From positions 1-64,000 of the forward strand of contig CABMPP010000012.1 in assembly GCA_902388495.1 (NCBI GenBank): DNA of 64,000 nt. The letters run 5' to 3'. The DNA comes from an uncultured Bacteroides sp. Its GTDB lineage: Bacteria; Bacteroidota; Bacteroidia; Bacteroidales; Bacteroidaceae. Made by a program: the position numbers and the translations under genes. Below, piece by piece: positions 32,172-40,558 of the stretch. Numbering within the stretch: position 1 is the stretch's first letter; every line of letters begins with the position of its first letter. The notes under the pieces are model-generated. The model was not told where the DNA came from, searched no databases, and worked only from the letters and a program-made list of their open reading frames with translations.

Positions 32172-33119
32172 ATGTTGAAGCCATTCAGATATGATATTTT
32201 TATAGTTGCCTTTTTCTGCCTTTTCTTCGTTGCCTGCGATGTAGGTGACGAACGGGACTTGTGCTGCGATCACGTCGTTATGGAATATATCTATCTGACA
32301 GACGGAAAAGAGCTGTTTAAGCAGAACATACGCTCCATGCGGCATTTCCTCTTCGATGACTCCGAACGCTTCGTGCGTGAAGTGCCATCGGAAGGGAACC
32401 TGCAACTGCAATATCTGGATGATATGGAGGCGGGAACCTACACCATGATAACTGTAGGTAATGCCGGACAGTCTACTTTAATAGAAACGCCCGAACAAGG
32501 CAGCCATGCGGAAGACTTCTTACTGCATATAGCTGGTACAAAAGGAGAGAATGCCGATCCGCTATACTACGGAATAAAGCGCTTCACCTTAAACATGAAA
32601 AGCGACAGCAGGGAGCAGCACTTCGTCACCCACATGGCAAACGTGCACTGTAAACTGCGGATAAAGGTAGTCTGGAAAAACCTGCCTCCGCTGATGAGCA
32701 ACGAGCCTTGCTACCGGATCTCACTCAGTGGATGTGCCACCACGTACGAGCTGGACGGGAAACAAGGGTATCCGTTGGGAGAAAAGCATATACCGTATGC
32801 CTCGGACTGGACAGGGGAGCATCATCTGGATTGTGCTTTGGAGAGTCTGGAACTAAAGGCGAACTTCATCACCCTGCGATGTACGAATGATAACGCCCCT
32901 CTGCTGAATGTGTGGTGCCGGAAAGAGGAAGGATACGTCCCCGTTACACCGGAGATAGATTTAAAAAGAGCATTTGCAGCATGGGGATACCGGCTTTCTA
33001 CAGTAGAAAGACAGGAATACGGAATCATCGTTACCGTATATCTGGACGGACATGTGGGCGTGAAACTGGAAGCGGAGGTAGGTGTGCAGGATTGGATGGA
33101 CGGAGGAAGCTTTGGATGA
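32172..33119 (+). CDS. FimB/Mfa2-family fimbrial anchor lipoprotein
   Basis: This 315-aa lipoprotein has a short signal peptide with lipobox (FFVACDVGDE, Cys about 22) and FimB/Mfa2-type strands (YIYLTDGKELFKQNIR, RHFLFDDSERFVREVPSEG, GTYTMITVGN, FTLNMKSDSREQHFVTHMAN). FimB/Mfa2 proteins anchor the fimbria to the outer membrane and limit its length. It is preceded by about 1.1 kb of small ORFs and repeats that separate it from the first two fimbrial genes, so it may have lost or gained its own expression signals. No gingipain-type cleavage site is obvious, as expected for an anchor. Confidence 0.82.
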   Translation: MLKPFRYDIFIVAFFCLFFVACDVGDERDLCCDHVVMEYIYLTDGKELFKQNIRSMRHFLFDDSERFVREVPSEGNLQLQYLDDMEAGTYTMITVGNAGQSTLIETPEQGSHAEDFLLHIAGTKGENADPLYYGIKRFTLNMKSDSREQHFVTHMANVHCKLRIKVVWKNLPPLMSNEPCYRISLSGCATTYELDGKQGYPLGEKHIPYASDWTGEHHLDCALESLELKANFITLRCTNDNAPLLNVWCRKEEGYVPVTPEIDLKRAFAAWGYRLSTVERQEYGIIVTVYLDGHVGVKLEAEVGVQDWMDGGSFG

Positions 33120-33151
33120 GTTGAGAATCGAGAATTATAAAAACGGGAAGG

Positions 33152-34168
33152 ATGGGAAGATTTATATTTTGGATGATTGGCGGCGGGATGCTGTGGCTGA
33201 TGGCGGCATGCAGCGAAGAGGTGACGACTGATGATGTACAGACCGGAAACGAAGCGGTTATCACTTTCAGACTGGGCGTTCCGCCGGGTGACGAGATAGA
33301 GTACACGCGGGGCAACCAGGAGGCATCGGAGTGGGAGATAAACAGGCTGAAGGTATACGACTTCGTGATAGATGTGGATACAGTACTGGTAGGCATGCAG
33401 AGCCTTGTGAAAAGCGATGTGCCCGGTATGCCGGACGTGGGGAGCTTCACCAGTAACAGCGGAGGCGGTACTGCCAGGCTCTCATTACCCGTCGACGTAA
33501 CGGGAAAAAAACATGCCTTTGCATTCGTTGCCAACGAAACGGGGCTCACGCACTTCGACTCCATCATGCAGATAAAGGTAAGCCGGATAGATGAACTGAG
33601 AAAGTGTCCCTCGAACCGCCGTCTGAAAGATGGTGAAAGTTGCTATGCACTGATGGAAAACGGTCCTGTGATGACAGGGGTGACGATAGAAAGTATCACG
33701 GGGGATTTGGATTGCAAAGTATCTCTGCAACGAATTATGGCACGGCTGGATGTGGAAAACAATGTACCGGAAAGCAGGAATTTCCGCTTGAAGAATATAT
33801 GGATAGAGAATTGTGCACCGGTGGGCTATCTATTTGGCCGGGATAGCAAGCAGCAGCTCACTGCCAAGCAATGGGACTACAAGAAACCTGTATCGCAGAA
33901 ACAAAATTCGCAGGTGGATATGGAAAACGGAGACTTGAAGAAGGTGCTGTATCTGTATGAATATTTGGCGACGAGCGCGAAAAATATTCCTACTCTCTAC
34001 TTGCGCTACACGCTGAACGGTGCGGAAAACACGTTGAGCATACCGATGGTAACTGATGGAGGGGCAAAGTTCGATATCCGGAGGAATTATCTGTTTACGT
34101 TAGTGATAGGTGATGTGTCTGCGGCGTCTGCACGATTGGAATGTAGTTTGAAAGAAAAAGGGAAATAA
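33152..34168 (+). CDS. second fimbrillin lipoprotein, paralogue of 27543
   Basis: This 338-aa lipoprotein has a lipobox (LMAACSEEVT, Cys about 20). It shares the pattern of the 27543 product: PPGDEIEYTRGNQEASEWE, INRLKVYDFVI, HAFAFVANETG, VSLQRIMARLDVEN, VGYLFGRD, NYLFTLVIGD. That makes it a stalk or accessory fimbrillin. It lies 32 bp after the FimB-like gene and 6 bp before the next gene, so it is in one operon. Confidence 0.8.
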   Translation: MGRFIFWMIGGGMLWLMAACSEEVTTDDVQTGNEAVITFRLGVPPGDEIEYTRGNQEASEWEINRLKVYDFVIDVDTVLVGMQSLVKSDVPGMPDVGSFTSNSGGGTARLSLPVDVTGKKHAFAFVANETGLTHFDSIMQIKVSRIDELRKCPSNRRLKDGESCYALMENGPVMTGVTIESITGDLDCKVSLQRIMARLDVENNVPESRNFRLKNIWIENCAPVGYLFGRDSKQQLTAKQWDYKKPVSQKQNSQVDMENGDLKKVLYLYEYLATSAKNIPTLYLRYTLNGAENTLSIPMVTDGGAKFDIRRNYLFTLVIGDVSAASARLECSLKEKGK

Positions 34169-34174
34169 AATAGG

Positions 34175-34645
34175 ATGAAAAAAGAAATAAGGTATATAAG
34201 TTTGGCAATAAGCCTGGTGTGTCTATGGAATGCGGGGATACAGGCACAGGACATGACCGTTAAGGCAAAAGCCGGTACAGTGGAGCACACGTTTCTGAAA
34301 GTGGATTTGCGGATAAAGCTGGATAGTGTAAAGGTAGGGAAGAGAGAGTTCCGGCTCTTCACCCCCATATTGAGCGACGGGGTAAACCGGCAGGTATTGC
34401 GTCCCATCATGGTGAACGGAAAGTGGCGACATCTGATGTATCTGCGTGAGTTGAACGGGAAAGAAGGTGATATGGTAGCTGTGCGTTGCGGAAAACGGGG
34501 TGCAGGTATGGTGGAATATACGGATTCATGTATATATCAACCGTGGATGCAGCATGCAAAGCTATGGCTGACAGAAAACCTGTACGGATGTGGATGTGAA
34601 CTGATGGAACGAAATGGGATTGACAAAATGATAGAACTGCAATGA
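34175..34645 (+). CDS. DUF3868-like secreted protein of the fimbrial cluster
   Basis: This 156-aa protein has a signal peptide (ISLAISLVCLWNAGIQA) and a domain with VKAKAGTVEHTFLKVDLRIK, FRLFTPILSDGVNRQVLRP and GCGCELMERNGIDKMIEL. This resembles DUF3868, the N-terminal domain of OmpA-like proteins found in fimbrial loci. The usual C-terminal OmpA domain is absent here; the following gene encodes a beta-barrel instead. Its stop overlaps the next start by 4 bp (34642-34645), which implies coupling. Confidence 0.65.
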   Translation: MKKEIRYISLAISLVCLWNAGIQAQDMTVKAKAGTVEHTFLKVDLRIKLDSVKVGKREFRLFTPILSDGVNRQVLRPIMVNGKWRHLMYLRELNGKEGDMVAVRCGKRGAGMVEYTDSCIYQPWMQHAKLWLTENLYGCGCELMERNGIDKMIELQ

Positions 34646-35223
34646 AACGATTCTCTTTATTGGTATTAGCCGGATTACTGACCTTATCGCTATGGGGACA
34701 GGATGTAGAGCTGAAGACAAATCTGCTGTATCTTGCCACCAGCACCCCGAACATCGGTGTGGAGTGGAAGATGAACAGGCATTATACTGCTTCCCTGATG
34801 GCTGCTTATAATCCTTTCCGATTTGCACAATATGCGGATGCAAACGGAAATACAGTCAATCCGAAACTGCACCATTGGCTGGCATCGGCAGAGACAAGGT
34901 ATTGGTTCTGCGAATCTTTTCTGGGTTGGAATGTAGGAATCAATGTATTCGGTGGTGAATACAACGCAGGAGGCATCCGGTTTATACCAGCCTTGAAAGA
35001 GAGAAGATACAAAGGCTGGGCTGCCGGTGCCGGATTGACGGTAGGTTATCAGTTTCCATTATCCATGAGATGGAGTCTGGACTTTTCTGCAGGATTAGGG
35101 TACCTCTATACCCGCTACAACCGGTATAGTTGCTATGCCTGCGGCGACCGGCAAGGACAGTACAAAAGGAATTACCTGGGACCGACAAAAGCGGCTATTT
35201 CGCTGGTGTATTCTTTAAAGTGA
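34642..35223 (+). CDS. DUF3575 outer-membrane barrel of the fimbrial cluster
   Basis: This 193-aa protein has a signal peptide (MKRFSLLVLAGLLTLSLWGQ), then VELKTNLLYLATSTPNIGVE and GWAAGAGLTVGYQFPLSMRW strands and a C-terminal KAAISLVYSLK. This is the DUF3575 pattern, a small outer-membrane barrel found with fimbrial and DUF3868 genes. Together with the previous protein it may fill the place of a single OmpA-like fimbrial factor. The gene overlaps the upstream stop by 4 bp; a terminator lies 67 bp downstream. Confidence 0.8.
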   Translation: MKRFSLLVLAGLLTLSLWGQDVELKTNLLYLATSTPNIGVEWKMNRHYTASLMAAYNPFRFAQYADANGNTVNPKLHHWLASAETRYWFCESFLGWNVGINVFGGEYNAGGIRFIPALKERRYKGWAAGAGLTVGYQFPLSMRWSLDFSAGLGYLYTRYNRYSCYACGDRQGQYKRNYLGPTKAAISLVYSLK

Positions 35224-35289
35224 TTCATTCTCGTATATTTTGTAGTGTATATAAGGGTATATGAATCAGTACTTTATAAACTTATTTTG

Positions 35290-35324
35290 GGAAACAGTTC
35301 CCGCGGGGCTGTTTCCTTTGTTTT
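35290..35324 (+). terminator. terminator of the fimbrial cluster
   Basis: GGAAACAG (35290-35297) pairs with CTGTTTCC (35309-35316) across an 11-base GC-rich loop, followed by TTTGTTTT. Confidence 0.7.
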
Positions 35325-35348
35325 AGAGCGTATATATCCTCACCTTTG
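35317..35348 (+). promoter_or_regulatory. promoter of the HU-family gene
   Basis: TTTG at 35317-35320 and CACCTTTG at 35341-35348 have 20-bp spacing. The -7 box lacks the initial TA but is otherwise good. The -33 box overlaps the terminator tail. Confidence 0.5.
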
Positions 35349-35412
35349 CATCGTTGATCAACGAAATGAAAATTAAAACAATGTTGAATTTAAATGTAAA
35401 AGGAGAAAGATT

Positions 35413-35928
35413 ATGCCTTTATTTTATTATGCAAGACAGTCGTCTTTGGCGACAAAAGAGGGTGCCAAGTTGTGGCATTTAAGTTTGAAGAAAGTGAGAA
35501 GAGCTGTGGATGCTCAACAGCTGGCTGAGGTAATTGCCGAGAAGTCTTCGTTGACGCCGGGTGATGTACACAATGTGATCAGAAACCTGATGACGGTGAT
35601 GCGCAGTCAGTTGCTGAATAGCCGTACGGTGCGGCTGGATGGTTTGGGTACATTTACGATGAAAGTGCGTACACGCGGGAAGGGGGTAGCGAAGGCTGAA
35701 GATGTGAATCCCAATCAGGTGACTGCTTTGCGTTGCCAGTTTACTCCTGAATATACCCGCCCGGCGGCTATCGGTACTACACGTGCCCTGATTCAAGGTG
35801 TGGAGTTCGAGAAATGGACCGGTACGGTTGCGGATGGCAAGGATGATACCGGTGATGGTGGTAATTCCGGTGGTGGAAACTCCGGTGGAGGTTCTGATGG
35901 TGACCAGGGGGAGAATCCACTGGGATAA
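35413..35928 (+). CDS. HU-family DNA-binding protein with Gly-rich tail, copy 1
   Basis: This 171-aa protein has an HU/IHF-like core (QLAEVIAEKSSLTPGDVHNV, IRNLMTVMRSQLLNSRTVRL, DGLGTFTMKVRTRGKG) at about 40-110 and a Gly/Ser/Asp tail (GDGGNSGGGNSGGGSDG, ending ENPLG). These HUi-type proteins are common in Bacteroides, usually several per genome and next to smalltalk peptides and amidases. The tail may bind other proteins or remain disordered. A near relative with a tail ending SENPLG lies at 47384. The smalltalk gene follows after 39 bp. Confidence 0.85.
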   Translation: MPLFYYARQSSLATKEGAKLWHLSLKKVRRAVDAQQLAEVIAEKSSLTPGDVHNVIRNLMTVMRSQLLNSRTVRLDGLGTFTMKVRTRGKGVAKAEDVNPNQVTALRCQFTPEYTRPAAIGTTRALIQGVEFEKWTGTVADGKDDTGDGGNSGGGNSGGGSDGDQGENPLG

Positions 35929-35967
35929 AAAGCCAACCGAATTTATAACGTCTAAAAAATAACTCTT

Positions 35968-36063
35968 ATGAAGAAAACGGTTTGGGATAAGATTTTGAAA
36001 GTGGTGATTGCTGTAGCTTCGGCAATCCTGGGAGCTTTAGGGGCCAATGCGATGAATTTGTAG
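35968..36063 (+). CDS. smalltalk-type peptide (31 aa)
   Basis: The ORF encodes MKKTVWDKILKVVIAVASA followed by ILGALGANAMNL, which matches the 'smalltalk protein' family of very short Bacteroides peptides with one hydrophobic helix. It follows the HU gene by 39 bp and precedes a strong terminator, as is usual. Its role is unknown; a membrane or phage-holin-like function has been suggested by its hydrophobic helix but not shown. Confidence 0.87.
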   Translation: MKKTVWDKILKVVIAVASAILGALGANAMNL

Positions 36064-36085
36064 TTTGATGCCATAGTTTGGAAAG

Positions 36086-36124
36086 AAGGCGGTGAGGAAG
36101 TAAGATTCTTCACCGCCTTTTTTA
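36086..36124 (+). terminator. terminator of the HU-smalltalk unit
   Basis: AAGGCGGTGA (36086-36095) pairs with TCACCGCCTT (36110-36119) and is followed by a run of T. Confidence 0.85.
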
Positions 36125-36186
36125 GTGTAGGAAAATCTGATTGAAAAATAAAATTCATGTTCTCTTGAGGATTGAAGATTTAGTAG

Positions 36187-36194
36187 TATCTTTG
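36187..36194 (+). promoter_or_regulatory. -7 box of the toxin-antitoxin pair
   Basis: TATCTTTG lies 22 bp upstream of the ATG at 36216. The leader also contains AAAGGAG, a Shine-Dalgarno-like element at good spacing, which is unusual for Bacteroides and supports ATG 36216 over the TTG at 36198. Confidence 0.6.
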
Positions 36195-36215
36195 TGATTG
36201 AAAGGAGAAATTAAT

Positions 36216-36473
36216 ATGGATACTTCTATAAATTTGCCGGATAACTATTTAGAAAAGTTATTATCACTGAGTGATGATATGAAGTTACGTATCATAAATA
36301 AATTATCAGAAAGTTTGTTGAATAGTGAAAATAGGCATCATGTACATACACGAAAGTCTAAAATTGTAAAAGATAAGACTGCATTACCCGAGGATATACA
36401 GAGTTTAATAGGTATTGTTTCGGATGTGAATGATCCTGAAGATGAACGTCTCAATTACCTATTAAGAAAATGA
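36216..36473 (+). CDS. antitoxin of a PIN toxin-antitoxin pair
   Basis: This 85-aa protein has an N-terminal DNA-binding-like segment (MDTSINLPDNYLEKLLSLSD) and a charged C-terminal tail (SLIGIVSDVNDPEDERLNYL) that could wrap the toxin. It directly precedes a PIN-domain gene with overlapping stop and start. Its N-terminus resembles the orphan 59-aa protein at 30881. Type II antitoxins of this kind neutralise the toxin and repress the operon. Confidence 0.75.
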   Translation: MDTSINLPDNYLEKLLSLSDDMKLRIINKLSESLLNSENRHHVHTRKSKIVKDKTALPEDIQSLIGIVSDVNDPEDERLNYLLRK

Positions 36474-36883
36474 TGAAAGTTTTTATTGATACGAATGTGT
36501 TGATTGATCTATTGTTAAAGAGGGAAGGCTATCAAGAAGCTGCAAGTATATTGTTATGTCAAAAAGAGCGAAAATGTTCTTTATGGTTATCATCATTGAC
36601 AATGGCAAATGTTGCTTATATCCTTCGGAAAAAGATCAAGGGGGAGGAACTCTATAATGCATTAGATAAATTGAAAATATTTTTTAATATAGTTGATTTG
36701 ACTGCGGGCAATGTTGAATCTGCGTTGAAACTGCGAGCGAATGATTTTGAAGATGCATTGCAATATTTTTCTGCCAATAATGTGCAAGCAGATGTTATCG
36801 TGACAAGAAACGAAAAGGATTTCTGCTTTTCAGCAATAAAGGTTGTTTCACCAAAATATTTTCTTGAAGAGTATATCAAGTGA
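36470..36883 (+). CDS. PIN-domain (VapC-like) toxin
   Basis: This 137-aa protein has the PIN fold. FIDTNVLIDLLLKREGY starts with the first catalytic Asp (about residue 7), an internal Asp lies in NDFEDALQYFSANN, and VIVTRNEKDFCFSA provides the last acidic residue. The family cleaves RNA with Mg2+. The gene overlaps the antitoxin stop (ATGATG at 36470). It is probably an addiction or stress module; its acidic residues look intact. Confidence 0.85.
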   Translation: MMKVFIDTNVLIDLLLKREGYQEAASILLCQKERKCSLWLSSLTMANVAYILRKKIKGEELYNALDKLKIFFNIVDLTAGNVESALKLRANDFEDALQYFSANNVQADVIVTRNEKDFCFSAIKVVSPKYFLEEYIK

Positions 36884-36900
36884 CATTAATTGTATTTAAA

Positions 36901-37656
36901 TCAATAGTTTATATTTTGTTCTGATAGATACCTTCCCGCCTTTTCCAGCGTTTCGGGTTTCCCTATATCGAACCATTGAAACCCTTGTAGCGGATAACCT
37001 TGTATCCGTACCTTTTGGCAGGCCGAGAGATAGAACGGAATGATAGAGAATTTTCCCATCCACTGTTCTTCCTCCATGAGGGGGAATAGGGAGGGGGAAA
37101 TGACATGCATGCCGCCAAAAGCCAGTTCTTGATAATCATTACCTTCCCGATAGACGAATCCTTCGGGTTTCACTTCTCCGGTAGACTTGTTGATCCATCC
37201 ATGTAGGGCATAGTTGCTGTCGAACAAGAGATATCGGGCTGTTTTCCGTTCGCTGACGAGCAAGGTTGCTTCGGCACCGCTTTCCAGATGATGGCGATGG
37301 AAAGCGGCAAGGTCGATATCGGAGAGGATATCGGCATTATGAACCAGGAAGGGTTCGTTGCCATCCAGGAAGGGACGGGCTTTCTTGATGCCTCCGCCGG
37401 TATCGAGCAGCATATCCCGTTCGTCGCTGAGGTGGATGTCGGCACCGAAGTTGTTGTTGGCATGCAGGAAGTCGATAATCTGCTGGCCGAAGTGGTGGAT
37501 GTTGATGGTGATGTCGTTGAATCCGGCTTCTTTCAGCCGCAGTATCACTCGTTCCAGCATAGGCTTTCCGGCTACAGGAACGAGTGCTTTGGGCATATTA
37601 TCCGTCAGCGGACGCAGGCGGGTGCCGAGCCCGGCAGCGAAGATCATTGCTTTCAT
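36901..37656 (-). CDS. murU: sugar-1-phosphate nucleotidyltransferase (MurU-like)
   Basis: This 251-aa enzyme starts MKAMIFAAGLGTRLRPLTD, the nucleotide-binding motif of sugar-phosphate nucleotidyltransferases. It continues with KALVPVAGKPMLERVI, LLDTGGGIKKARPFL and FLVHNADILSDIDL, where the Asp of NADI binds Mg2+. The adjacent AmgK-like kinase (gap of 0 bp, 37656/37657) points to MurU, which makes UDP-MurNAc from MurNAc-1-phosphate in cell-wall recycling. A mannose- or glucose-1-phosphate substrate cannot be ruled out from the sequence alone. Confidence 0.82.
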   Translation of the reverse strand: MKAMIFAAGLGTRLRPLTDNMPKALVPVAGKPMLERVILRLKEAGFNDITINIHHFGQQIIDFLHANNNFGADIHLSDERDMLLDTGGGIKKARPFLDGNEPFLVHNADILSDIDLAAFHRHHLESGAEATLLVSERKTARYLLFDSNYALHGWINKSTGEVKPEGFVYREGNDYQELAFGGMHVISPSLFPLMEEEQWMGKFSIIPFYLSACQKVRIQGYPLQGFQWFDIGKPETLEKAGRYLSEQNINY

Positions 37657-39087
37657 TTAGTTCTTTGCTTTGAAGGTCTGTTCAATATTCTGCTCTCTGT
37701 GCATCAGGTTCACTTGTACGCCGAATTTCTGGTTGAGATGTTCGGCCAGATGTTGTGCCGAGTATACGGAACGGTGTTGCCCGCCCGTACAGCCGAAGCA
37801 GATGGAGAGATTGGTAAAGCCTCGCTCCATGTAGCGCTTCACGGAAGCATCGATCAGAGCGTAGGCATGCTCCAGGAAGACGGCTATTTCGCCATCCTCT
37901 TCGAGGAAGCGGATGACGGGTTCGTCCAGTCCGGTGAAAGGTTTGTAGCGCTCGTATTTACCGGGATTGTTTACGGCACGGCAGTCGAACACGAAACCGC
38001 CACCATTACCCGAGGTATCTTCGGGGATGCCTTTCTTGTAGGCGAAGCTGGTGACTTTGACCACGAGGCGGCGTTTCTGCATGTCGTCGGTGAATTGCTT
38101 CAGTTCGGTGAGTTCGCGCAGTATCTTGCAGAGGTAAGGGTATTCGGGATAAGGTTCGTGCAGCAGTTGGCGCAGGTTTTCGATGGCGAAGGGGACGCTT
38201 TGGATGAAGTGGGGCTTCTTCTCGAAATAACCGCGGAAGCCGTAGGCACCCAGTACCTGCATGGTGCGGAACAGCACGAAGTGGCGGAGTTGGGCGTAGA
38301 AGTAGGCCTCGTCTACGGGTTGGTACTTGCGCAAGGCGTCGATGTATTCTACCAGGAGCTCCCGGCGCAGGCTGTCGGGATAGTTGGCTTTGGCTTGCCA
38401 CAGGAAGGAAGCTACGTCGTAGTATACCGGGCCTTTGCGTCCGCCCTGGAAATCGATGAGCCAGGGTTCGCCGTCTTTCACCATGACGTTGCGGCTTTGG
38501 AAGTCGCGATACATGAAGGTGGCGGAACTGCTGCGTAGCAACACATCGGCCATCTTCTGGAAGTCGTCTTCCAGGCGGTCTTCCTGGAAATCCATACCGG
38601 TGGCTTTGAGGAAGCAGTATTTAAAGTAGTTCAAGTCCCAAAGGATGGAGCGGCTGTTGAATTCTGCCTGCGGATAGCAGTAGGAGAAGTCCATGCCGTC
38701 GGCTCCGGCAAACTGCACGGCGGGCAGCAGACGGATGGTCTTGCGCAGCAGTTGCTTCTCGTCTTCGCCGAAAACGCTGGTCTTGCGGCCTTTCTCGATG
38801 GCATTGAAGAGGAGGGCGTCGCCCAGGTCTTCCTGCAAGTAGTAGATGTCGTCTTCGGAACGGATGAATACTTGCGGTACGGGCAGGCCTTTCTGACGGA
38901 AATGGTCGGCCATATAGAGGAAGGCACGGTTTTCTTCAACAGACTCGCCGCTGACACCAATCAGTGTGGGGCGGCCGGTAAGGCGGAAGTAGCGGCGGTT
39001 GGAGCCGGAGGAGGGGAGTTCGTCAATCAGTTCCGGTTCGTGTCCGGTATGTGCGATGTAGAGTTTCTTTAGTTCTTCGGTAATCAT
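37657..39087 (-). CDS. AmgK-like sugar kinase fused to a RapZ C-terminal domain
   Basis: This 476-aa protein has an aminoglycoside-phosphotransferase-type kinase at about 1-330: SGSNRRYFRLTGRPTLIGVS, FMYRDFQSRNVMVKDGEPWL with the catalytic Asp, and LIDFQGGRKGPVYYDVASFL with the Mg2+-binding Asp. From about 345 it continues with a RapZ C-terminal domain: VKVTSFAYKKGIPEDTSGNG, FVFDCRAVNNPGKYERYKPF, ICFGCTGGQHRSVYSA. RapZ senses GlcN6P in enterobacteria through this half. A fusion with AmgK suggests direct feedback on MurNAc/GlcNAc recycling. It lies directly before murU on the same strand. Confidence 0.85.
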   Translation of the reverse strand: MITEELKKLYIAHTGHEPELIDELPSSGSNRRYFRLTGRPTLIGVSGESVEENRAFLYMADHFRQKGLPVPQVFIRSEDDIYYLQEDLGDALLFNAIEKGRKTSVFGEDEKQLLRKTIRLLPAVQFAGADGMDFSYCYPQAEFNSRSILWDLNYFKYCFLKATGMDFQEDRLEDDFQKMADVLLRSSSATFMYRDFQSRNVMVKDGEPWLIDFQGGRKGPVYYDVASFLWQAKANYPDSLRRELLVEYIDALRKYQPVDEAYFYAQLRHFVLFRTMQVLGAYGFRGYFEKKPHFIQSVPFAIENLRQLLHEPYPEYPYLCKILRELTELKQFTDDMQKRRLVVKVTSFAYKKGIPEDTSGNGGGFVFDCRAVNNPGKYERYKPFTGLDEPVIRFLEEDGEIAVFLEHAYALIDASVKRYMERGFTNLSICFGCTGGQHRSVYSAQHLAEHLNQKFGVQVNLMHREQNIEQTFKAKN

Positions 39088-39139
39088 AACAGATGTTTTA
39101 TTTTGGCAGCTAAGATAAAGCTTTTGTCGGAGATATGCT

Positions 39140-39147
39140 TACCTTTG
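39140..39147 (+). promoter_or_regulatory. -7 box of the cbiA-adenosyltransferase unit
   Basis: TACCTTTG lies 57 bp upstream of the cbiA start. A TTTG at 39123 is too close (13 bp) for the canonical spacing, so the -33 box is uncertain. The leader holds three direct copies of ATAACT(C/T)ATAAC-type repeats. Confidence 0.5.
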
Positions 39148-39203
39148 CGGCAGGAAAATGCTCCCCCGAAGAATAACTCATAACTTATAACTCATAACTC
39201 AAC

Positions 39204-40550
39204 ATGCGTTCCATTCCTCAATTCTTAATTGCAGCTCCTACATCGGGCAGCGGTAAAACTACCGTCAGCCGCGGCTTAATGGCATTGCTGGCAATGAAAG
39301 GCCTGACGGTACAACCTTTCAAATGCGGTCCCGATTATATCGACACTAAATATCATACGGCTGTTTGCGGGCGTCCGTCCATCAATCTCGACACTTTTAT
39401 GGCATCGAAGGAGCATGTACGCGAGCTTTATGCGCGCCACTCGGCCGATGCGGATGCCGTCATTGCGGAGGGTATGATGGGGATGTTCGACGGTTACGAC
39501 CGTGACCTGGGTTCGTCGGCCGGAATAGCGCAGTTGCTGGATATTCCTGTGGTGCTGGTGGTGGATGCCAAGTCTGCCGCATATTCCATGGCAGCTTTAC
39601 TGTCGGGCTTTATCCATTTCCGCCCGGAGGTACGGGTGGCAGGGGTTATCTTCAACCGTGTGGGCTCGCCGCGGCATTATGAGATGTTGCAGGAGGTTTG
39701 TGCGGACTTGAATATTGCTTGCTTCGGCTACTTGCCCAAACAGAAAAGTCTGGAGCAGGAATCGCGCCATCTGGGGCTTGACTTCAGCCAATCGAAGGTG
39801 ACGGATGCATTGGAACAGCTTACGGAACTGCTGGAACAGTATGTAGACTGGGAACTGCTGCTGGAGAAGACGACACTTCCTTTGCCGGAAGCCTTGCCGC
39901 CCGCCGCCTTGCCGGAAGAGCCTCGGGAGCCGGGGACGCTACGCATCCTGGTGGCCCGCAATGCAGAGTCGTTCTCGTTCATTTACGAAGAGCATCTGGA
40001 GATTCTGCGCCGGCTGGGGACTGTCTCTTTTTTTGATCCTGAGCACAATCGTCCCATTTCCAGGGAGACCGATTTGCTGTATCTGCCGGGGGGATATCCG
40101 GAGAACAGGCTGAGGGAGCTGGCCGAGGCTCGGCGTGCCCGATCTTCCATTTGCGAATATATTGAAGCCGGCGGCAAGGTGCTGGCCGAGTGTGGCGGAA
40201 TGATGTACCTTTCCCGTGGCATCGGCTGCGATACTTGGGAGTCTCAAGATCCGTGCAGTGAAATGATGGTGGGCATCTTCCCTTTCTCCGTCTCGAACAG
40301 AACGTGCGATCGGAAGCTGTCGCTGGGTTATCGGCAGTTCGACTATAACGGCCAGCATCTGCGGGGACACGAGTTCCATTACACGCAGTTCGACCGTCAT
40401 GGCGAGGGAACGGTTCCGCCCTCCGTGGTGCAGGTGTACAATGCCAAGGGGCAGCCGGTGGACACGCCCGTCTTCCGCTACAAAAATACGATTGCCAGCT
40501 ATACCCATCTGTATTGGGGCGAGATTGATGTAATGTCTTTATTTAAGTAG
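39204..40550 (+). CDS. cbiA: cobyrinate a,c-diamide synthase (CbiA/CobB)
   Basis: This 448-aa glutamine-dependent amidase converts cobyrinate to its a,c-diamide using ATP. The P-loop is APTSGSGKTTVSRGLMALLA, followed by FKCGPDYIDTKYHTAVCGR and GMMGMFDGYD. The C-terminal class I glutaminase-like domain has LAECGGMMYLSRG (catalytic Cys) and HEFHYTQF (His). The length is typical. It is transcribed with a PduO-type adenosyltransferase 8 bp downstream and lies apart from the corrin-ring operon. It uses the anaerobic route's substrate. Confidence 0.95.
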   Translation: MRSIPQFLIAAPTSGSGKTTVSRGLMALLAMKGLTVQPFKCGPDYIDTKYHTAVCGRPSINLDTFMASKEHVRELYARHSADADAVIAEGMMGMFDGYDRDLGSSAGIAQLLDIPVVLVVDAKSAAYSMAALLSGFIHFRPEVRVAGVIFNRVGSPRHYEMLQEVCADLNIACFGYLPKQKSLEQESRHLGLDFSQSKVTDALEQLTELLEQYVDWELLLEKTTLPLPEALPPAALPEEPREPGTLRILVARNAESFSFIYEEHLEILRRLGTVSFFDPEHNRPISRETDLLYLPGGYPENRLRELAEARRARSSICEYIEAGGKVLAECGGMMYLSRGIGCDTWESQDPCSEMMVGIFPFSVSNRTCDRKLSLGYRQFDYNGQHLRGHEFHYTQFDRHGEGTVPPSVVQVYNAKGQPVDTPVFRYKNTIASYTHLYWGEIDVMSLFK

Positions 40551-40558
40551 TTATCAGT

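Noticed and set aside
37288-38538. 416-aa plus-strand ORF
   Set aside because: It is antisense to the nucleotidyltransferase and kinase genes, which have clear catalytic motifs.
39171-39203. ATAACTCATAAC repeats before cbiA as regulatory iterons
   Set aside because: Short repeats of this kind are common in intergenic DNA of this genus and show no spacing or symmetry that suggests a binding site.
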